From positions 8,857,717 through 8,921,716 of the forward strand of contig NZ_AP018290.1 in the NCBI RefSeq assembly GCF_002368415.1: a DNA stretch of 64,000 nt, in the 5' to 3' direction. Below, one piece after another: positions 36,905-45,721 of the stretch. This DNA comes from Calothrix sp. NIES-4105. GTDB taxonomy: Bacteria > Cyanobacteriota > Cyanobacteriia > Cyanobacteriales > Nostocaceae. Position 1 is the stretch's first letter. Every line of letters begins with the position of its first letter. Made by a program: the position numbers and the translations under genes. The notes beneath the pieces were generated by a model. That model ran no database searches and was not told where the DNA came from. It worked only from the letters and a program-made list of their open reading frames with translations.

Positions 36905-37549
36905 ATGGGTAAAGTATGTCTAGAGCAAATTTCAGAGTTTTACCTTGAAGGACGTTTTGTTGAATTAGTAATCAAAGATGGCTACAAGCTCAAGGGTTTG
37001 ATGCTTGAAACGAGTGAAGGTGAGTGTTATGTGAAGTTAGCCAAGCATTTGCGAGGTACATTTGACTGGAGATTGGCGCCTCAAACTAAACTGCAAATTG
37101 TTGGTACCAAAAAGCTTTGCTCCAAAACAGGTGAGTATAAACTCAAAGCCGAAAGAATAATGGCAGCGCGCGCTTCGGGAGAAGAATACATAAGTCCTCC
37201 TCAAGCGAGTGAATCGGTTAAAAATAAACCAGCAAAACAGACAACTATTTTGATGTGTCAAAAGTCTGATTGTATGAACCGGGGTGGAAAGGCGCTTTGT
37301 CAGGCAATGCAGCAACAGTTACAAGAACGAAATCTCGATACTGAAGTTATAATTAAACCTACAGGTTGCATGAAAAACTGTAAGGGTGGACCGAATTTAA
37401 TCATGCCCGACAAAACTCGCTACAGTCGTATTCAAGCTAAAGATGTGTCGGCATTGTTAGATAAATATTTTCCAGTTAGTGCAAAAAGCAAAACTTCTGA
37501 TAAGCAAAACGATGCGGCGCCAGTTACTGTATTGCGCGTGTTTGCATGA
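36905..37549 (+). CDS. (2Fe-2S) thioredoxin-like ferredoxin domain protein
   Basis: A 214-residue protein with two parts. The N-terminal part (1-90) is a small beta-rich domain of unknown role (YLEGRFVELVIKDGYKLKG). The C-terminal part (about 112-190) is a thioredoxin-fold [2Fe-2S] ferredoxin with ligands C118, C123, C155 and C159 in MCQKSDCMNRGG and PTGCMKNCKGGPN, as in the NuoE/hydrogenase-diaphorase type. It probably carries electrons in the cytoplasm; its partner is unknown. The start is fixed by a perfect Shine-Dalgarno. The Cys-rich gene just upstream is the likely partner. Confidence 0.88.
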   Translation: MGKVCLEQISEFYLEGRFVELVIKDGYKLKGLMLETSEGECYVKLAKHLRGTFDWRLAPQTKLQIVGTKKLCSKTGEYKLKAERIMAARASGEEYISPPQASESVKNKPAKQTTILMCQKSDCMNRGGKALCQAMQQQLQERNLDTEVIIKPTGCMKNCKGGPNLIMPDKTRYSRIQAKDVSALLDKYFPVSAKSKTSDKQNDAAPVTVLRVFA

Positions 37550-37580
37550 TTATTTAATAAAAAAATATATTGATTTTGAT

Positions 37581-37612
37581 GCCCCCCAACAGGAACCGCG
37601 TGGAAGGGGGGC
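37581..37612. terminator. GC hairpin between convergent genes
   Basis: GCCCCCC (37581-37587) and GGGGGGC (37606-37612) form a 7-bp GC stem with an 18-nt loop, between the ends of the ferredoxin-like and phnE genes. Toward the left on the minus strand it is followed by T-rich sequence. The arms resemble the dispersed CCCCCCAACCCCCCTTAA repeat. Confidence 0.5.
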
Positions 37613-37645
37613 TAAGAGTATTAACGGGAGCATCCGTTGCCAATA

Positions 37646-38452
37646 TTACATCTCATCAAGGCGCCGTCTTAGAAAGCTGCTGAAAAAATCAATTACCGTT
37701 ACAACGACAAGCAGCACGAGCATAAAAGTTGTAGCTTTATTATATTCAAACCCATCGATATAGCTTTTTAACTCAAACCCAATACCACCTGCTCCAACAA
37801 CACCAAGAACTGAAGCCGCGCGAATGTTGTATTCAAACATCCAGAGCGTGTAGCCCAATGCTAATGGTAAGACTTGGGGCACAATACCATATTGAGTAAT
37901 TTGCCAACGTGAGGCGCCAATAACTTGTAAAGATTCTATAGAACGAGAATTCACAGCTTCAATAGCTTGTTGATAAAATTTTGCAAGGTAGCCGATAGTA
38001 TAAATGCTCAAAGCTAAAGTTCCAGCAGGGGCGCCAAGTCCGGTAGCAGCGACAAAAATCAAGCCTAAAATAATTGAAGGCACAGAACGGACAGCATTTT
38101 GGATAAAGTTGGCTAACCATTGCAACCATATAGGTGCAATATTACTAGCACTGGCAATCGCAATTGGCACTGAAATAATTGCCCCAATTGTTGTTCCCCA
38201 AAGTGACATTTGTATTGTTTGTATAAGTGACTGTACAGCATTGGGAAAAACATCAAGATTGGGTGGGAAAAACCGAGAAATAAAATCTGTAACGTAAAAC
38301 CAGCTATTATTTAGAACTTCTGCGTTTATACCTATACCTTCGAGTGACCAAGCATAAACTATAACTAATAAAATAACTACAGGGATAATTAATAACTTAC
38401 CTACCCAAGGATGCCGCCCAGTTAATTTATTTATATGAGTTAAATTATTCAT
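37646..38452 (-). CDS. phnE: phosphonate/phosphite-type ABC transporter permease
   Basis: A 268-residue inner-membrane permease. About six helices are visible, and the cytoplasmic coupling loop is EAVNSRSIESLQVIGASRWQITQYGIVPQVLPL, the EAA motif of binding-protein-dependent importers, in the form typical of PhnE. It overlaps phnC by 4 bp (ATGA) and is the last gene of a phnD-phnC-phnE set on the minus strand. Substrate could be phosphonate, phosphite or phosphate esters. No C-P lyase or phosphite dehydrogenase gene is in the window. Confidence 0.9.
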   Translation of the reverse strand: MNNLTHINKLTGRHPWVGKLLIIPVVILLVIVYAWSLEGIGINAEVLNNSWFYVTDFISRFFPPNLDVFPNAVQSLIQTIQMSLWGTTIGAIISVPIAIASASNIAPIWLQWLANFIQNAVRSVPSIILGLIFVAATGLGAPAGTLALSIYTIGYLAKFYQQAIEAVNSRSIESLQVIGASRWQITQYGIVPQVLPLALGYTLWMFEYNIRAASVLGVVGAGGIGFELKSYIDGFEYNKATTFMLVLLVVVTVIDFFSSFLRRRLDEM

Positions 38453-39195
38453 TTTTTTGATAAAGAGTTAATTTGGGCAAATTCAGATTGTAAGTTATTA
38501 CAGGCGCCATTATAAACAATACGTCCAGCATCAAGCACAAGCGCGCGCTGGGCATATTCGGCTGCAATACCTAAATCATGTAGTACAGTTACAATAGTAA
38601 TTCCATGCTCATTGTTTAATTTTGCTAAAGTATCCATCACCTGTTTAGCTGCCATTACATCTAAACCCGTAATTGGTTCATCAGCTAAAAGTATTTGAGG
38701 TGACTGTATTAAAGCGCGTGCGATAGCTACACGCTGCTGCTGTCCACCACTTAGAGAACTAGTTTTTTGATAAGCATGTTTATGCAATCCTAATTCCGAG
38801 AGTAGTTGAAGCGCTAAACGGTAATCTTGCTTTGGAAACCCAAATAAAGTTTGCCAAGGTTTTCTAACTCCCAATCTGCCACAAAGAACATTTTCCACTG
38901 CACTCAGTTGGCGAATTAAACCTCCTCCTTGAAATAACATTCCGACTTGGCGCCGAATTTTGGGCAATGTTTGTGGAGTCATCACCGTATTATTTATACT
39001 AATCGTTCCCTGTACAACTGGTGTAAGTCCCACGAATGAACGTAGTAACGTAGATTTTCCAGCGCCATTTAATCCCAAAAGAACTACAAACTCACCGCTT
39101 TGAATCTCACAGTTGACTTGATTTAATATAGGACGATTCAGCGACGTTAAAAACGCCGTTTCGACATTACGACATTCGATTACTGTTTCATTCAT
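38449..39195 (-). CDS. phnC: phosphonate/phosphite-type ABC transporter ATPase
   Basis: A 248-residue ATP-binding subunit. Walker A is GLNGAGKSTLL, the signature LSGGQQQRVAIARAL, Walker B ILLADEP and the switch His is in TVLHDLG. The sequence fits the PhnC branch and the gene context (phnE downstream with ATGA overlap, phnD upstream) supports it. A tandem-repeat block of about 115 bp separates it from phnD, which may reduce cotranscription or add a hairpin in the message. Confidence 0.92.
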   Translation of the reverse strand: MNETVIECRNVETAFLTSLNRPILNQVNCEIQSGEFVVLLGLNGAGKSTLLRSFVGLTPVVQGTISINNTVMTPQTLPKIRRQVGMLFQGGGLIRQLSAVENVLCGRLGVRKPWQTLFGFPKQDYRLALQLLSELGLHKHAYQKTSSLSGGQQQRVAIARALIQSPQILLADEPITGLDVMAAKQVMDTLAKLNNEHGITIVTVLHDLGIAAEYAQRALVLDAGRIVYNGACNNLQSEFAQINSLSKK

Positions 39196-39199
39196 TTTA

Positions 39200-39315
39200 A
39201 AAGTTAGGAGTGAGTCGTGCGCTCGTGCGCTCGTGCGCTCGTGTTGAGTGAGTCGTGCTGAGTGCTGAGTTAATAGTTACTCCTAATTCCTTACTCAGAA
39301 CTCAGCACTCATAAC
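39200..39315. repeat. repeat block between phnD and phnC
   Basis: Contains GTGCGCTC runs (GTGCGCTCGTGCGCTCGTG) and GTGCTGAGTGCTGAG on one side and ACTCAGAACTCAGCACTC on the other, so it can fold back. The block lies inside the transporter operon. Confidence 0.85.
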
Positions 39316-39324
39316 TTTCAACTG

Positions 39325-40281
39325 TTAAATATCAATACCCGCGCGTTTTAACGCATCACGAACAGGCGCCAAGTGACGGTTATGATCAACTCTGACTAAT
39401 TCTGTTGAATTGTATAAATTACGCAGCAAACCATTATTTGATCCCTGGTTGAGCTTCAACATGGCATTGATTAAACGTTCACGCATTGGTGCTGGAACAT
39501 CATCATCTATGGCAACACCATGTGCTGGGACACCAGGTATTTTGTGTAAGATTCGCAGTTGTGACCGTTCTTGGTTAGTTATGTAGGGAGGAAATAGAGC
39601 ATATTCTGATACTGCTGCAACTTCTGCTTGACCACGTAGAACTGCTTGTAAAGCTTTACTATAATTACCACCGTAGCTTACCTGACCGAAGAATCTATTT
39701 AAGTTATCACGGTTAGGCACTAAACCTAATCTAACTAACTCACTTGTAGGGAAAATAAATCCTGAACCAGAGGTAGGAGAAGTAAATGCCATTTTTCTTC
39801 CTCGAAGCTGTTCGAGTGAAGCTTTACCAGAGTTCTTGGTTTTTAGAGGACTCGAAGCTGGAACAACAAAAACTGAATTATATGTAAATCTTCCTGAGTA
39901 GTTATCGCGAACTTCAGCAAGATAGAGCTTTGCGTTTGCTAGCTGTTCAGCTTTGAGCGCTGGACGACTGCTCAAAAATGCTACATCCGCACGGTTCGCG
40001 CGTAATGCTTCTACTGCTGCAGTGTCATCACCAACCTGCGCTCTTACTGGCATTCCGGTTTCTCTAGAAAGAAACGCTGCAACTGCATTTGCTTTATTTT
40101 GCAGGTCAGTGGAATCTGAACGACTCGGAAAAACTATGTTGATAGTTCTATTTTGAGCAATTAAAGTACCTTGAGTTTTATTAACAAGGTTAGCAATTGC
40201 TTCTTTATTTCCAACAGCGCTCAATAATCCACCTACTACTATTACAGCACTAATGCCTAGCAAACCTCGACTCCAAGCCAT
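39325..40281 (-). CDS. phnD: phosphate/phosphite/phosphonate-binding protein PhnD
   Basis: Periplasmic substrate-binding protein of 318 residues that feeds the phnCE transporter. A signal peptide covers about 1-30 (SRGLLGISAVIVVGGLLSAVG). The PhnD-type ligand-binding stretches include INIVFPSRSDSTDLQNKANAV, ADVAFLSSRPAL, MAFTSPTSGSGFIFPTSEL and AEVAAVSEYALF, with the Ser/Thr-rich SPTSGSG loop expected to contact the phospho group. The ATG at 40281 is chosen because GGAGGT sits 5 bp upstream; another in-frame ATG lies 18 bp earlier. I saw no Pho-box pair upstream. Confidence 0.9.
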   Translation of the reverse strand: MAWSRGLLGISAVIVVGGLLSAVGNKEAIANLVNKTQGTLIAQNRTINIVFPSRSDSTDLQNKANAVAAFLSRETGMPVRAQVGDDTAAVEALRANRADVAFLSSRPALKAEQLANAKLYLAEVRDNYSGRFTYNSVFVVPASSPLKTKNSGKASLEQLRGRKMAFTSPTSGSGFIFPTSELVRLGLVPNRDNLNRFFGQVSYGGNYSKALQAVLRGQAEVAAVSEYALFPPYITNQERSQLRILHKIPGVPAHGVAIDDDVPAPMRERLINAMLKLNQGSNNGLLRNLYNSTELVRVDHNRHLAPVRDALKRAGIDI

Positions 40282-40535
40282 GACTACCTCCCAATGCAAA
40301 TAGTTGCAGTAATATTACGAATTAATCTCAATATTAATGTATAAATATTCAATCATTACGCTAGGTAAAGTCAATCAATATAGCTATAGAGGTTTTCTAT
40401 GATTTTAATAGGTTTAACTTATATGATTAAATTGATACTTTTGTTTGAAGCTAATAACTATTGCCAGCAGTGGTATTTCTTGGTAAATAGAACAATAATG
40501 TAGGTATAGGGATTAAATCACGGCGCCGATAAGCA

Positions 40536-42950
40536 ATGATAAAGCAACCATCAGTATTAATAATTAGTGATTTTCCAGAAACTAGGGAGAATTTTCGACG
40601 TTATTTACTGGAATCAAAATTTACATTCAGAATATTGGTAGAAAAGTCGGTTAGCGCTAGTTTACTCTTGTGTCAACAGCAAATTGATTTAATTTTATTT
40701 GACTTTAGTTTACCTGATTATAATGCGTTAGAATTTTTAGCTAAATTACGAGCATCAGTCAATGAGAACTGTCCAGCGGTAATAATACTAGGTGAAAACG
40801 ATGTAGCACTGGCAGTTAAGCTGATCAAAAGCGGAGCAAAAGATTATTTAGTTAAACAACAATTAACAAAAGAAATATTATTACAAGCTGTTATAGACGC
40901 AGTTATAAAAAAAGATATTGAGCTTCTTCAAACAAATCAAACAAATCAAACATCATGTGCGAATGAATTAGCAGAACTTAATCAGGTCGAACAAGCTTTA
41001 CGTGAAAGTGAAGAGAAATTAAGCTTTATTCTTAACAACGTTAATGTCTCAATTAGCAGGTTTTGTGTATTTGCTAATCGTGAGTGGCAGTATGACTACT
41101 ATTCATCGGGTTGCGAAACAATTTTTGGTTACACAAGTCAAGAGTTAGTGGCAGATAAAAACCTCTGGTTGTCGCGCGTATTGCCCCAAGATTTAGAGCA
41201 GGTGATTACACCAATGTTTGAAGATATATTTGCCGAACGCAAAATTGACTATCAATATCGATTTTATCATAAAGACGGCAGTTTACGATGGATTCGTGCA
41301 ACCCTAACTTCTCGACGTGATGATATTCGAGATGTTTGGTATGTAACTTCAGTTGACAATGATATTACTGAACAGAAACGCGCGGAGTTAGCGCTACAGG
41401 AAAGCGAAGCATTATTTCGAGGTATCTTCGAGTCGGGTTTGATAGGGATTTTATTGTGGAATTTGGAAGGTCAAATTACCGATGCCAACAATGTTTTTAC
41501 TCAAATGACGGGTTACAGTCGCGAAGAATTGCAATCGGGAAAAATTTACTATAGTGATATTACACCAAAAGAGTATCATCAACTTGATATCGATAAACTT
41601 CAACTATTATTGAAGGGAGAAAGTTATATCCCTTATGAAAAAGAATATATATGTAAAGATGGCACTTGCCTACCAATAATGATTGGTTGCGCTTTTTTAC
41701 CAGGTTTTACTGACCGTGGTGTTGCATTTGTCTTGGATATTAGCGACCAAAAACGGTTGCAACAAGAAAAACAAAGGCTTTTAGCTACTGCTGAAGCGGC
41801 ACGTAATCAAGCTGAAATTGCTAATACTACAAAAGATGAATTTTTAGCAATAGTATCGCATGAATTGCGGTCGCCTTTAAACTCGATTTTGGGCTGGGCA
41901 AAACTCATGCAAACTCGTAAGTTAGACGAAAATGCAAAACTTCGCGCGCTCCAAACTATCGAACGCAATGCGAAAGCACAAGCTCAACTAATCGAAGATT
42001 TACTCGATATTTCCCGGATGATTCAAGGGTTACTTCGTTTGAATATGGCGCCTGTTAATTTGATTAATATTATAGAGGCTGCAATTGATGTAGTTAGTCC
42101 ATTAGCTCAAATCAAACAAATTAATATTGAATTAAACGTGGATAATTCTGTAGGTTATGTTTCAGGTGACTTTAACCGCTTACAGCAAATCGTTGTTAAC
42201 TTGTTAACCAACGCCGTTAAATTTACACCAGCTCGGGGAAAAGTTGAAGTAAGTTTATCAGTTAATAATTCATCTCATGCTCAATTTACTGTTACGGACA
42301 CAGGTAAAGGTATTAGTCCTGACTTTCTACCTCATGTCTTTGAAAGATTTCGTCGCGCGGATAGTACAACAACAAGAAGTAAAGATGGGTTAGGACTTGG
42401 GTTGGCAATAGTTTACAACCTCGTAGAATTACATAATGGTAAGGTGACAGCTGCAAGTCCAGGTGTGGGAATGGGAGCTACATTCACCGTTACATTACCG
42501 ATTTTAGATAATTTGGCGCCGCAATTACCGCAAGACTCAGAAAATCCTGAAGTCTCCTTGTCTGGAATAAAATTATTAGTTGTTGATGATGATAAAGACT
42601 GCTGTGAATTTGTGGAGTTCATACTTACAAACGCGGGAGGCGCAGTTAAAATAGCTACATCGGTGATTGAGGCATTTAATATTCTTCAAGATTTTCACCC
42701 CAATATTATTATCAGCGATATTAGTATGCCCGAACAAGATGGCTACATGTTTTTAGAAAATTTACGCTTACAAGAATCACAAACAAGCCAAAATAAAATC
42801 CCAGCAATTGCTTTAACTGCTAATGTTTCAGAGGAGGATAAACAAAAAGCCATTAAGGCAGGTTTTCAATTCCATTTATCTAAACCAGTTGAACCTGAGA
42901 TGTTGCTTAGTACGATAGCTGAGGTTTTGATCCCCCCCAACCCCCCTTAA
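40536..42950 (+). CDS. hybrid sensor histidine kinase with two receiver domains
   Basis: An 804-residue soluble two-component protein with no membrane segment. In order it has: an N-terminal receiver domain (1-125) with acceptor D56 in LILFDFSLPDY; a coiled linker; PAS 1 (about 160-285, YDYYSSGCETIFGYTSQELV); PAS 2 (about 288-405); HisKA with H442 in FLAIVSHELRSPLNSILGWAKLM; an ATPase domain (VVNLLTNAVKFTP, DTGKGISPDFLPHVFERF, GLGLGLAIVYNLVELHNG); and a C-terminal receiver (about 680-800) with D728 in IIISDISMPEQDG. The signal is unknown. The C-terminal PPNPP and stop codon are encoded by a dispersed CCCCCCAACCCCCCTTAA repeat. Confidence 0.93.
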   Translation: MIKQPSVLIISDFPETRENFRRYLLESKFTFRILVEKSVSASLLLCQQQIDLILFDFSLPDYNALEFLAKLRASVNENCPAVIILGENDVALAVKLIKSGAKDYLVKQQLTKEILLQAVIDAVIKKDIELLQTNQTNQTSCANELAELNQVEQALRESEEKLSFILNNVNVSISRFCVFANREWQYDYYSSGCETIFGYTSQELVADKNLWLSRVLPQDLEQVITPMFEDIFAERKIDYQYRFYHKDGSLRWIRATLTSRRDDIRDVWYVTSVDNDITEQKRAELALQESEALFRGIFESGLIGILLWNLEGQITDANNVFTQMTGYSREELQSGKIYYSDITPKEYHQLDIDKLQLLLKGESYIPYEKEYICKDGTCLPIMIGCAFLPGFTDRGVAFVLDISDQKRLQQEKQRLLATAEAARNQAEIANTTKDEFLAIVSHELRSPLNSILGWAKLMQTRKLDENAKLRALQTIERNAKAQAQLIEDLLDISRMIQGLLRLNMAPVNLINIIEAAIDVVSPLAQIKQINIELNVDNSVGYVSGDFNRLQQIVVNLLTNAVKFTPARGKVEVSLSVNNSSHAQFTVTDTGKGISPDFLPHVFERFRRADSTTTRSKDGLGLGLAIVYNLVELHNGKVTAASPGVGMGATFTVTLPILDNLAPQLPQDSENPEVSLSGIKLLVVDDDKDCCEFVEFILTNAGGAVKIATSVIEAFNILQDFHPNIIISDISMPEQDGYMFLENLRLQESQTSQNKIPAIALTANVSEEDKQKAIKAGFQFHLSKPVEPEMLLSTIAEVLIPPNPP

Positions 42951-42954
42951 TAAG

Positions 42955-43183
42955 GCTACAGTGTACACATATTTTTATAATCCTTCTCATATTCCCCCTT
43001 TGTGTCCTACCCTACCATAAGCGGATATCCTTCGGATAACGGGAAAACCTCCGGTTTACGTGACGAGAGTGGTTACTCCTTTAATGAACCACAAAGGTCA
43101 CAAAGGGCACAAAGAAAGAGGAGGAAAGTAGAGAGTTATCTCGTACTTAAGCAACTTTAAAGGACTTGTGTATACACAGTAGC
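42955..43183. repeat. MITE-like element with GCTACNGTGTACACA ends (copy A)
   Basis: Left end GCTACAGTGTACACA (42955-42969) and right end TGTGTATACACAGTAGC (43167-43183) are near-perfect reverse complements. The interior holds CACAAAGG words (GGTCACAAAGGGCACAAAG). A second copy in opposite orientation is at 62185-62363. Confidence 0.75.
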
Positions 43184-43212
43184 GCTCCGGAGGGGGGGCT
43201 AAGAGAAGAAGC

Positions 43213-43437
43213 TTAAATTCCTGTAATGGTAATTTTGGCGCCTTGTTGAGATTTTTCGACTTTGATTTGTGTTCCTAGTTCTTCACCTAAAGCGGGAACG
43301 TAGGTAATTATGCCAACTAATTTGTCTTGTTGCCCTAGTGACTGTAAGATACTTGAGACACTTTGTAAGGTTTCAGCGTCTAATGTCCCAAATCCTTCAT
43401 CTATAAATAAACTACCAAGTTTGGCGCCAGTTTCCAT
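43213..43437 (-). pseudogene. sbcC: 3-prime remnant of sbcC
   Basis: Only the last 72 or so residues of the SbcC exonuclease ATPase remain: TGAKLGSLFIDEGFGTLDAE contains Walker B and the D-loop, followed by the typical end LGQQDKLVGIITYVPALGEELGTQIKVEKSQQG. The intact protein is about 1000 residues. No Walker A, coiled coil or sbcD is nearby. The break lies at about 43437, where the VapC-like gene takes over in another frame. It is therefore a dead gene fragment. Confidence 0.85.
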
Positions 43438-43931
43438 AATAAAGCCGCATACTTATCGCTTAAATAACTTTTGTGCATTGTTTTGATATAGCCCAAAACA
43501 TAATTCGGCGAATCATAAGGCAATCTTCCATCACGTATTACCAAAGTATCAGAAACAAGGTTCAAGCTATGCTGGATTGCTGTTGCCGCAATCCAGATAT
43601 CATGATCATCGAAGCCCAGAGAGGCAATACTTGTCCCTCGACGTTTACTTTTGTCCTTGGGAGCAAACTTATTAAATATCGCTGGCTTAAGTTGACTATA
43701 TAAAATAGCTGTTTCTTCGTCTATAAAGTATAAATCAACACTTTGCAGGAATGATTGAACTACATCAAAGTTTTGAGCTTTACGTTCTGATTTTTCAGTC
43801 ATATACAACAGTTCACCATATGTTATAATACTAATTCCTATTTCATTAGTAGAACGTGAGCGTAAAGCAGTAGTCACTTTAGGGTTATTATTAATGATGT
43901 AACTGCAATGGTTAGTGTCGAGTAGATACAT
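43401..43931 (-). CDS. VapC-like PIN-domain toxin, altered C-terminus
   Basis: A 176-residue PIN ribonuclease-like toxin. The conserved acidic residues are D5 (LLDTNHCSYII), E40 (ITYGELLYM) and D111 (DDHDIWIAATAIQHSLNLVS). After LNLVS the usual short ending with its DSDF-type Asp is replaced by about 49 residues that do not look like VapC (RDGRLPYDSPNYVLGYIK...). The last 12 (KLAPNLVVYL region) are read out of frame from the sbcC remnant. The gene is thus chimeric and probably inactive or weakened, consistent with the broken antitoxin next to it. Confidence 0.75.
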   Translation of the reverse strand: MYLLDTNHCSYIINNNPKVTTALRSRSTNEIGISIITYGELLYMTEKSERKAQNFDVVQSFLQSVDLYFIDEETAILYSQLKPAIFNKFAPKDKSKRRGTSIASLGFDDHDIWIAATAIQHSLNLVSDTLVIRDGRLPYDSPNYVLGYIKTMHKSYLSDKYAALLWKLAPNLVVYL

Positions 43932-43954
43932 TGATTAAATTTGAGAGATAGTTG

Positions 43955-44215
43955 TTAGAATTGAGTTTTAGAGCGAGTTTCCTTGACAAAGCTAAGACAC
44001 TCTTCTAAATCATCACCTTGCCATGTTCCGGCAAATTTTAGCAAATCACGTGCTTTCATCCCTCGCTTAATTGGCGCCATACGACGGAGTGGTTGCTGAT
44101 TAACAGAGCTTTTGTTTTGGATAGAATCTAGAAAATCACTGACCAAAGAAAGTTCATTGGGTGAAAGTTGGGTTAGTTGCTGTTAAACTTTTTGGCGTAG
44201 TTCTGTATAAGTCAT
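43955..44215 (-). pseudogene. VapB-like antitoxin with in-frame stop
   Basis: Reading from the ATG at 44215 gives MTYTELRQKV, then TAA (complement of 44183-44185), then QQLTQLSPNELSLVSDFLDS and on to FAGTWQGDDLEECLSFVKET, the typical end of antitoxins partnered with this VapC type. A single change of CAA to TAA explains the stop. The gene is placed right before the toxin, as in intact modules. Reinitiation at TTG 44146 could still yield a 63-residue C-terminal piece that keeps the toxin-binding tail. Confidence 0.8.
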
Positions 44216-44282
44216 ATTTCACCTCATTACATAAACTGTTTGCTGACTCTTTAATTGTACAAGAGGACAATAGTATTATAAT

Positions 44283-44338
44283 GCGTCACTGCACGCTTAT
44301 TTTTTCGTTTTTGGTTTGCTTGGTTGATGCAGTGACGC
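44283..44338. terminator. inverted repeat after the pentapeptide-RidA gene
   Basis: GCGTCACTGCA (44283-44293) and TGCAGTGACGC (44328-44338) are perfect 11-bp complements with a 34-nt T-rich loop. It lies just past the stop of the minus-strand gene at 44349. The words recur in other intergenic regions (near 6010 and 33870), so it is a repeat that may also end transcripts. Confidence 0.6.
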
Positions 44339-44348
44339 ACCCTACGGG

Positions 44349-45539
44349 TTAAACTACTGCAATGCACTCAATCTCGACTAGTACATCTTTGGGTAAGCGT
44401 GATACTTCTACACAAGCGCGCGCTGGCGCCGAATCTGATGGAAAATATTTAGCGTAGATAGCATTCATTGCGGCAAAGTCGTTCATATCTTTAAGGAAAA
44501 CGCTTGTTTTGACTACATTTTCAAATGTGGCGCCTGCTGCTGTTAAAATAGCTTCTAAATTTGCCATTACTTGCTCGGTTTGCTTACTAACATCATCTTT
44601 GTGTAATACATCACCTAACCTAGGGTCAATAGCAATTTGTCCAGCAACAAATATCATTTGCCCGGAAGCTACTATAGCTTGGTTATAAGGTCCAACTGGT
44701 GCAGGTGCTTTTTCGGTATTAATTACTTTACGTGCCATAGATAATATATTTTCGTTCAGTTTTGTTACACTAATTTCTCCATCAGGCATTATCGCATCTA
44801 TTAGGTCAGCATTATCGAAACTCACACCATAAATATTTGCTTGGGTTAAATCTACTTTTTTTAGGTTGGCACAATCAAGATTTGCACTAATTAAGTTTGT
44901 TCTTTGAAGCGATGCTACCTCTAGATTAGCAGATTGTAAACACGATGCTGTTAAATTACAATCTTCAATATTTGCTCCAACAAGATAGGCATTAGTAAGA
45001 TTTGCACCTGATAAATCTGATTTTGACAAATTGCTTAACTGAAGTTGGGCAAACTGAAGGTTAGCATTTATGAGTTTAACATTAGTTAATATGGCTCGAT
45101 TTAAATTAGCTCTTTCTAAATTTGAAGAAGTTAAGTTTGCGCTGGATAAGTTTACTTTGACTAAATTCGCTTGGCTAAGAGTTGCTGCAATTAAGCTGGC
45201 AGAAGTTAAATTTGCTTCGTTTAAATTTACTCGTTCAAGATTGCTATTCTTGAGATTAGTAGAATTTAAAGTTGCTTTACTTAAATCTGCTTGGCTAAGT
45301 ATTGATCCGTTTAAATTTGCTGAGTCTAAACTCGCGCTTTTTAGACTCGCACCTGTGAGACAAGCATTGGTCAAATTTATTTGATACAAATTTGATTCAC
45401 TCAAGTTGACATTACTTAAATCAGCTTCGGATAAGTCAGCGTATTGTAAATTTATACTACTTAGGTCGGCATCCTTGAGATTTATTCCATTTAACTTTGC
45501 TTTGTCAAAGTTTCTTTCACCTTTTGCGTATTTTTCCAA
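44349..45539 (-). CDS. pentapeptide-repeat protein fused to RidA
   Basis: One 396-residue frame with two unrelated parts. Residues 1 to about 255 are about 45 pentapeptide repeats ([20 protein letters not shown] and so on), ending in [10 protein letters not shown], which looks like the natural end of such a protein. Residues 268-396 are a complete RidA/YjgF deaminase ([49 protein letters not shown]), which hydrolyses reactive 2-aminoacrylate and other enamines. An internal ATG (44736-44738) at the RidA start could give a separate protein, though I see no good ribosome site before it. This may be a recent readthrough fusion. Confidence 0.88.
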   Translation of the reverse strand: MEKYAKGERNFDKAKLNGINLKDADLSSINLQYADLSEADLSNVNLSESNLYQINLTNACLTGASLKSASLDSANLNGSILSQADLSKATLNSTNLKNSNLERVNLNEANLTSASLIAATLSQANLVKVNLSSANLTSSNLERANLNRAILTNVKLINANLQFAQLQLSNLSKSDLSGANLTNAYLVGANIEDCNLTASCLQSANLEVASLQRTNLISANLDCANLKKVDLTQANIYGVSFDNADLIDAIMPDGEISVTKLNENILSMARKVINTEKAPAPVGPYNQAIVASGQMIFVAGQIAIDPRLGDVLHKDDVSKQTEQVMANLEAILTAAGATFENVVKTSVFLKDMNDFAAMNAIYAKYFPSDSAPARACVEVSRLPKDVLVEIECIAVV

Positions 45540-45721
45540 AAGCTCTTGCGCGTCAATACTGCAGCTTTTTATACATTTAGCCCAGTATATTCGCTTTGTT
45601 TTAGGATTTGGGTATAATTTAAGATGTTAATGTTGGGTTACGCGATAGCTTCAGCCAACCTACGGTGGCAACTTTTGGTTTTTTGTTTAGTCTCTATATA
45701 TATGTAAGAAATTTTGGACTT

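Noticed and set aside
37479-37763. 94-codon plus-strand frame spanning the phnE end
   Set aside because: It overlaps the ferredoxin-like gene end, a hairpin and phnE in antisense, with no ribosome site.
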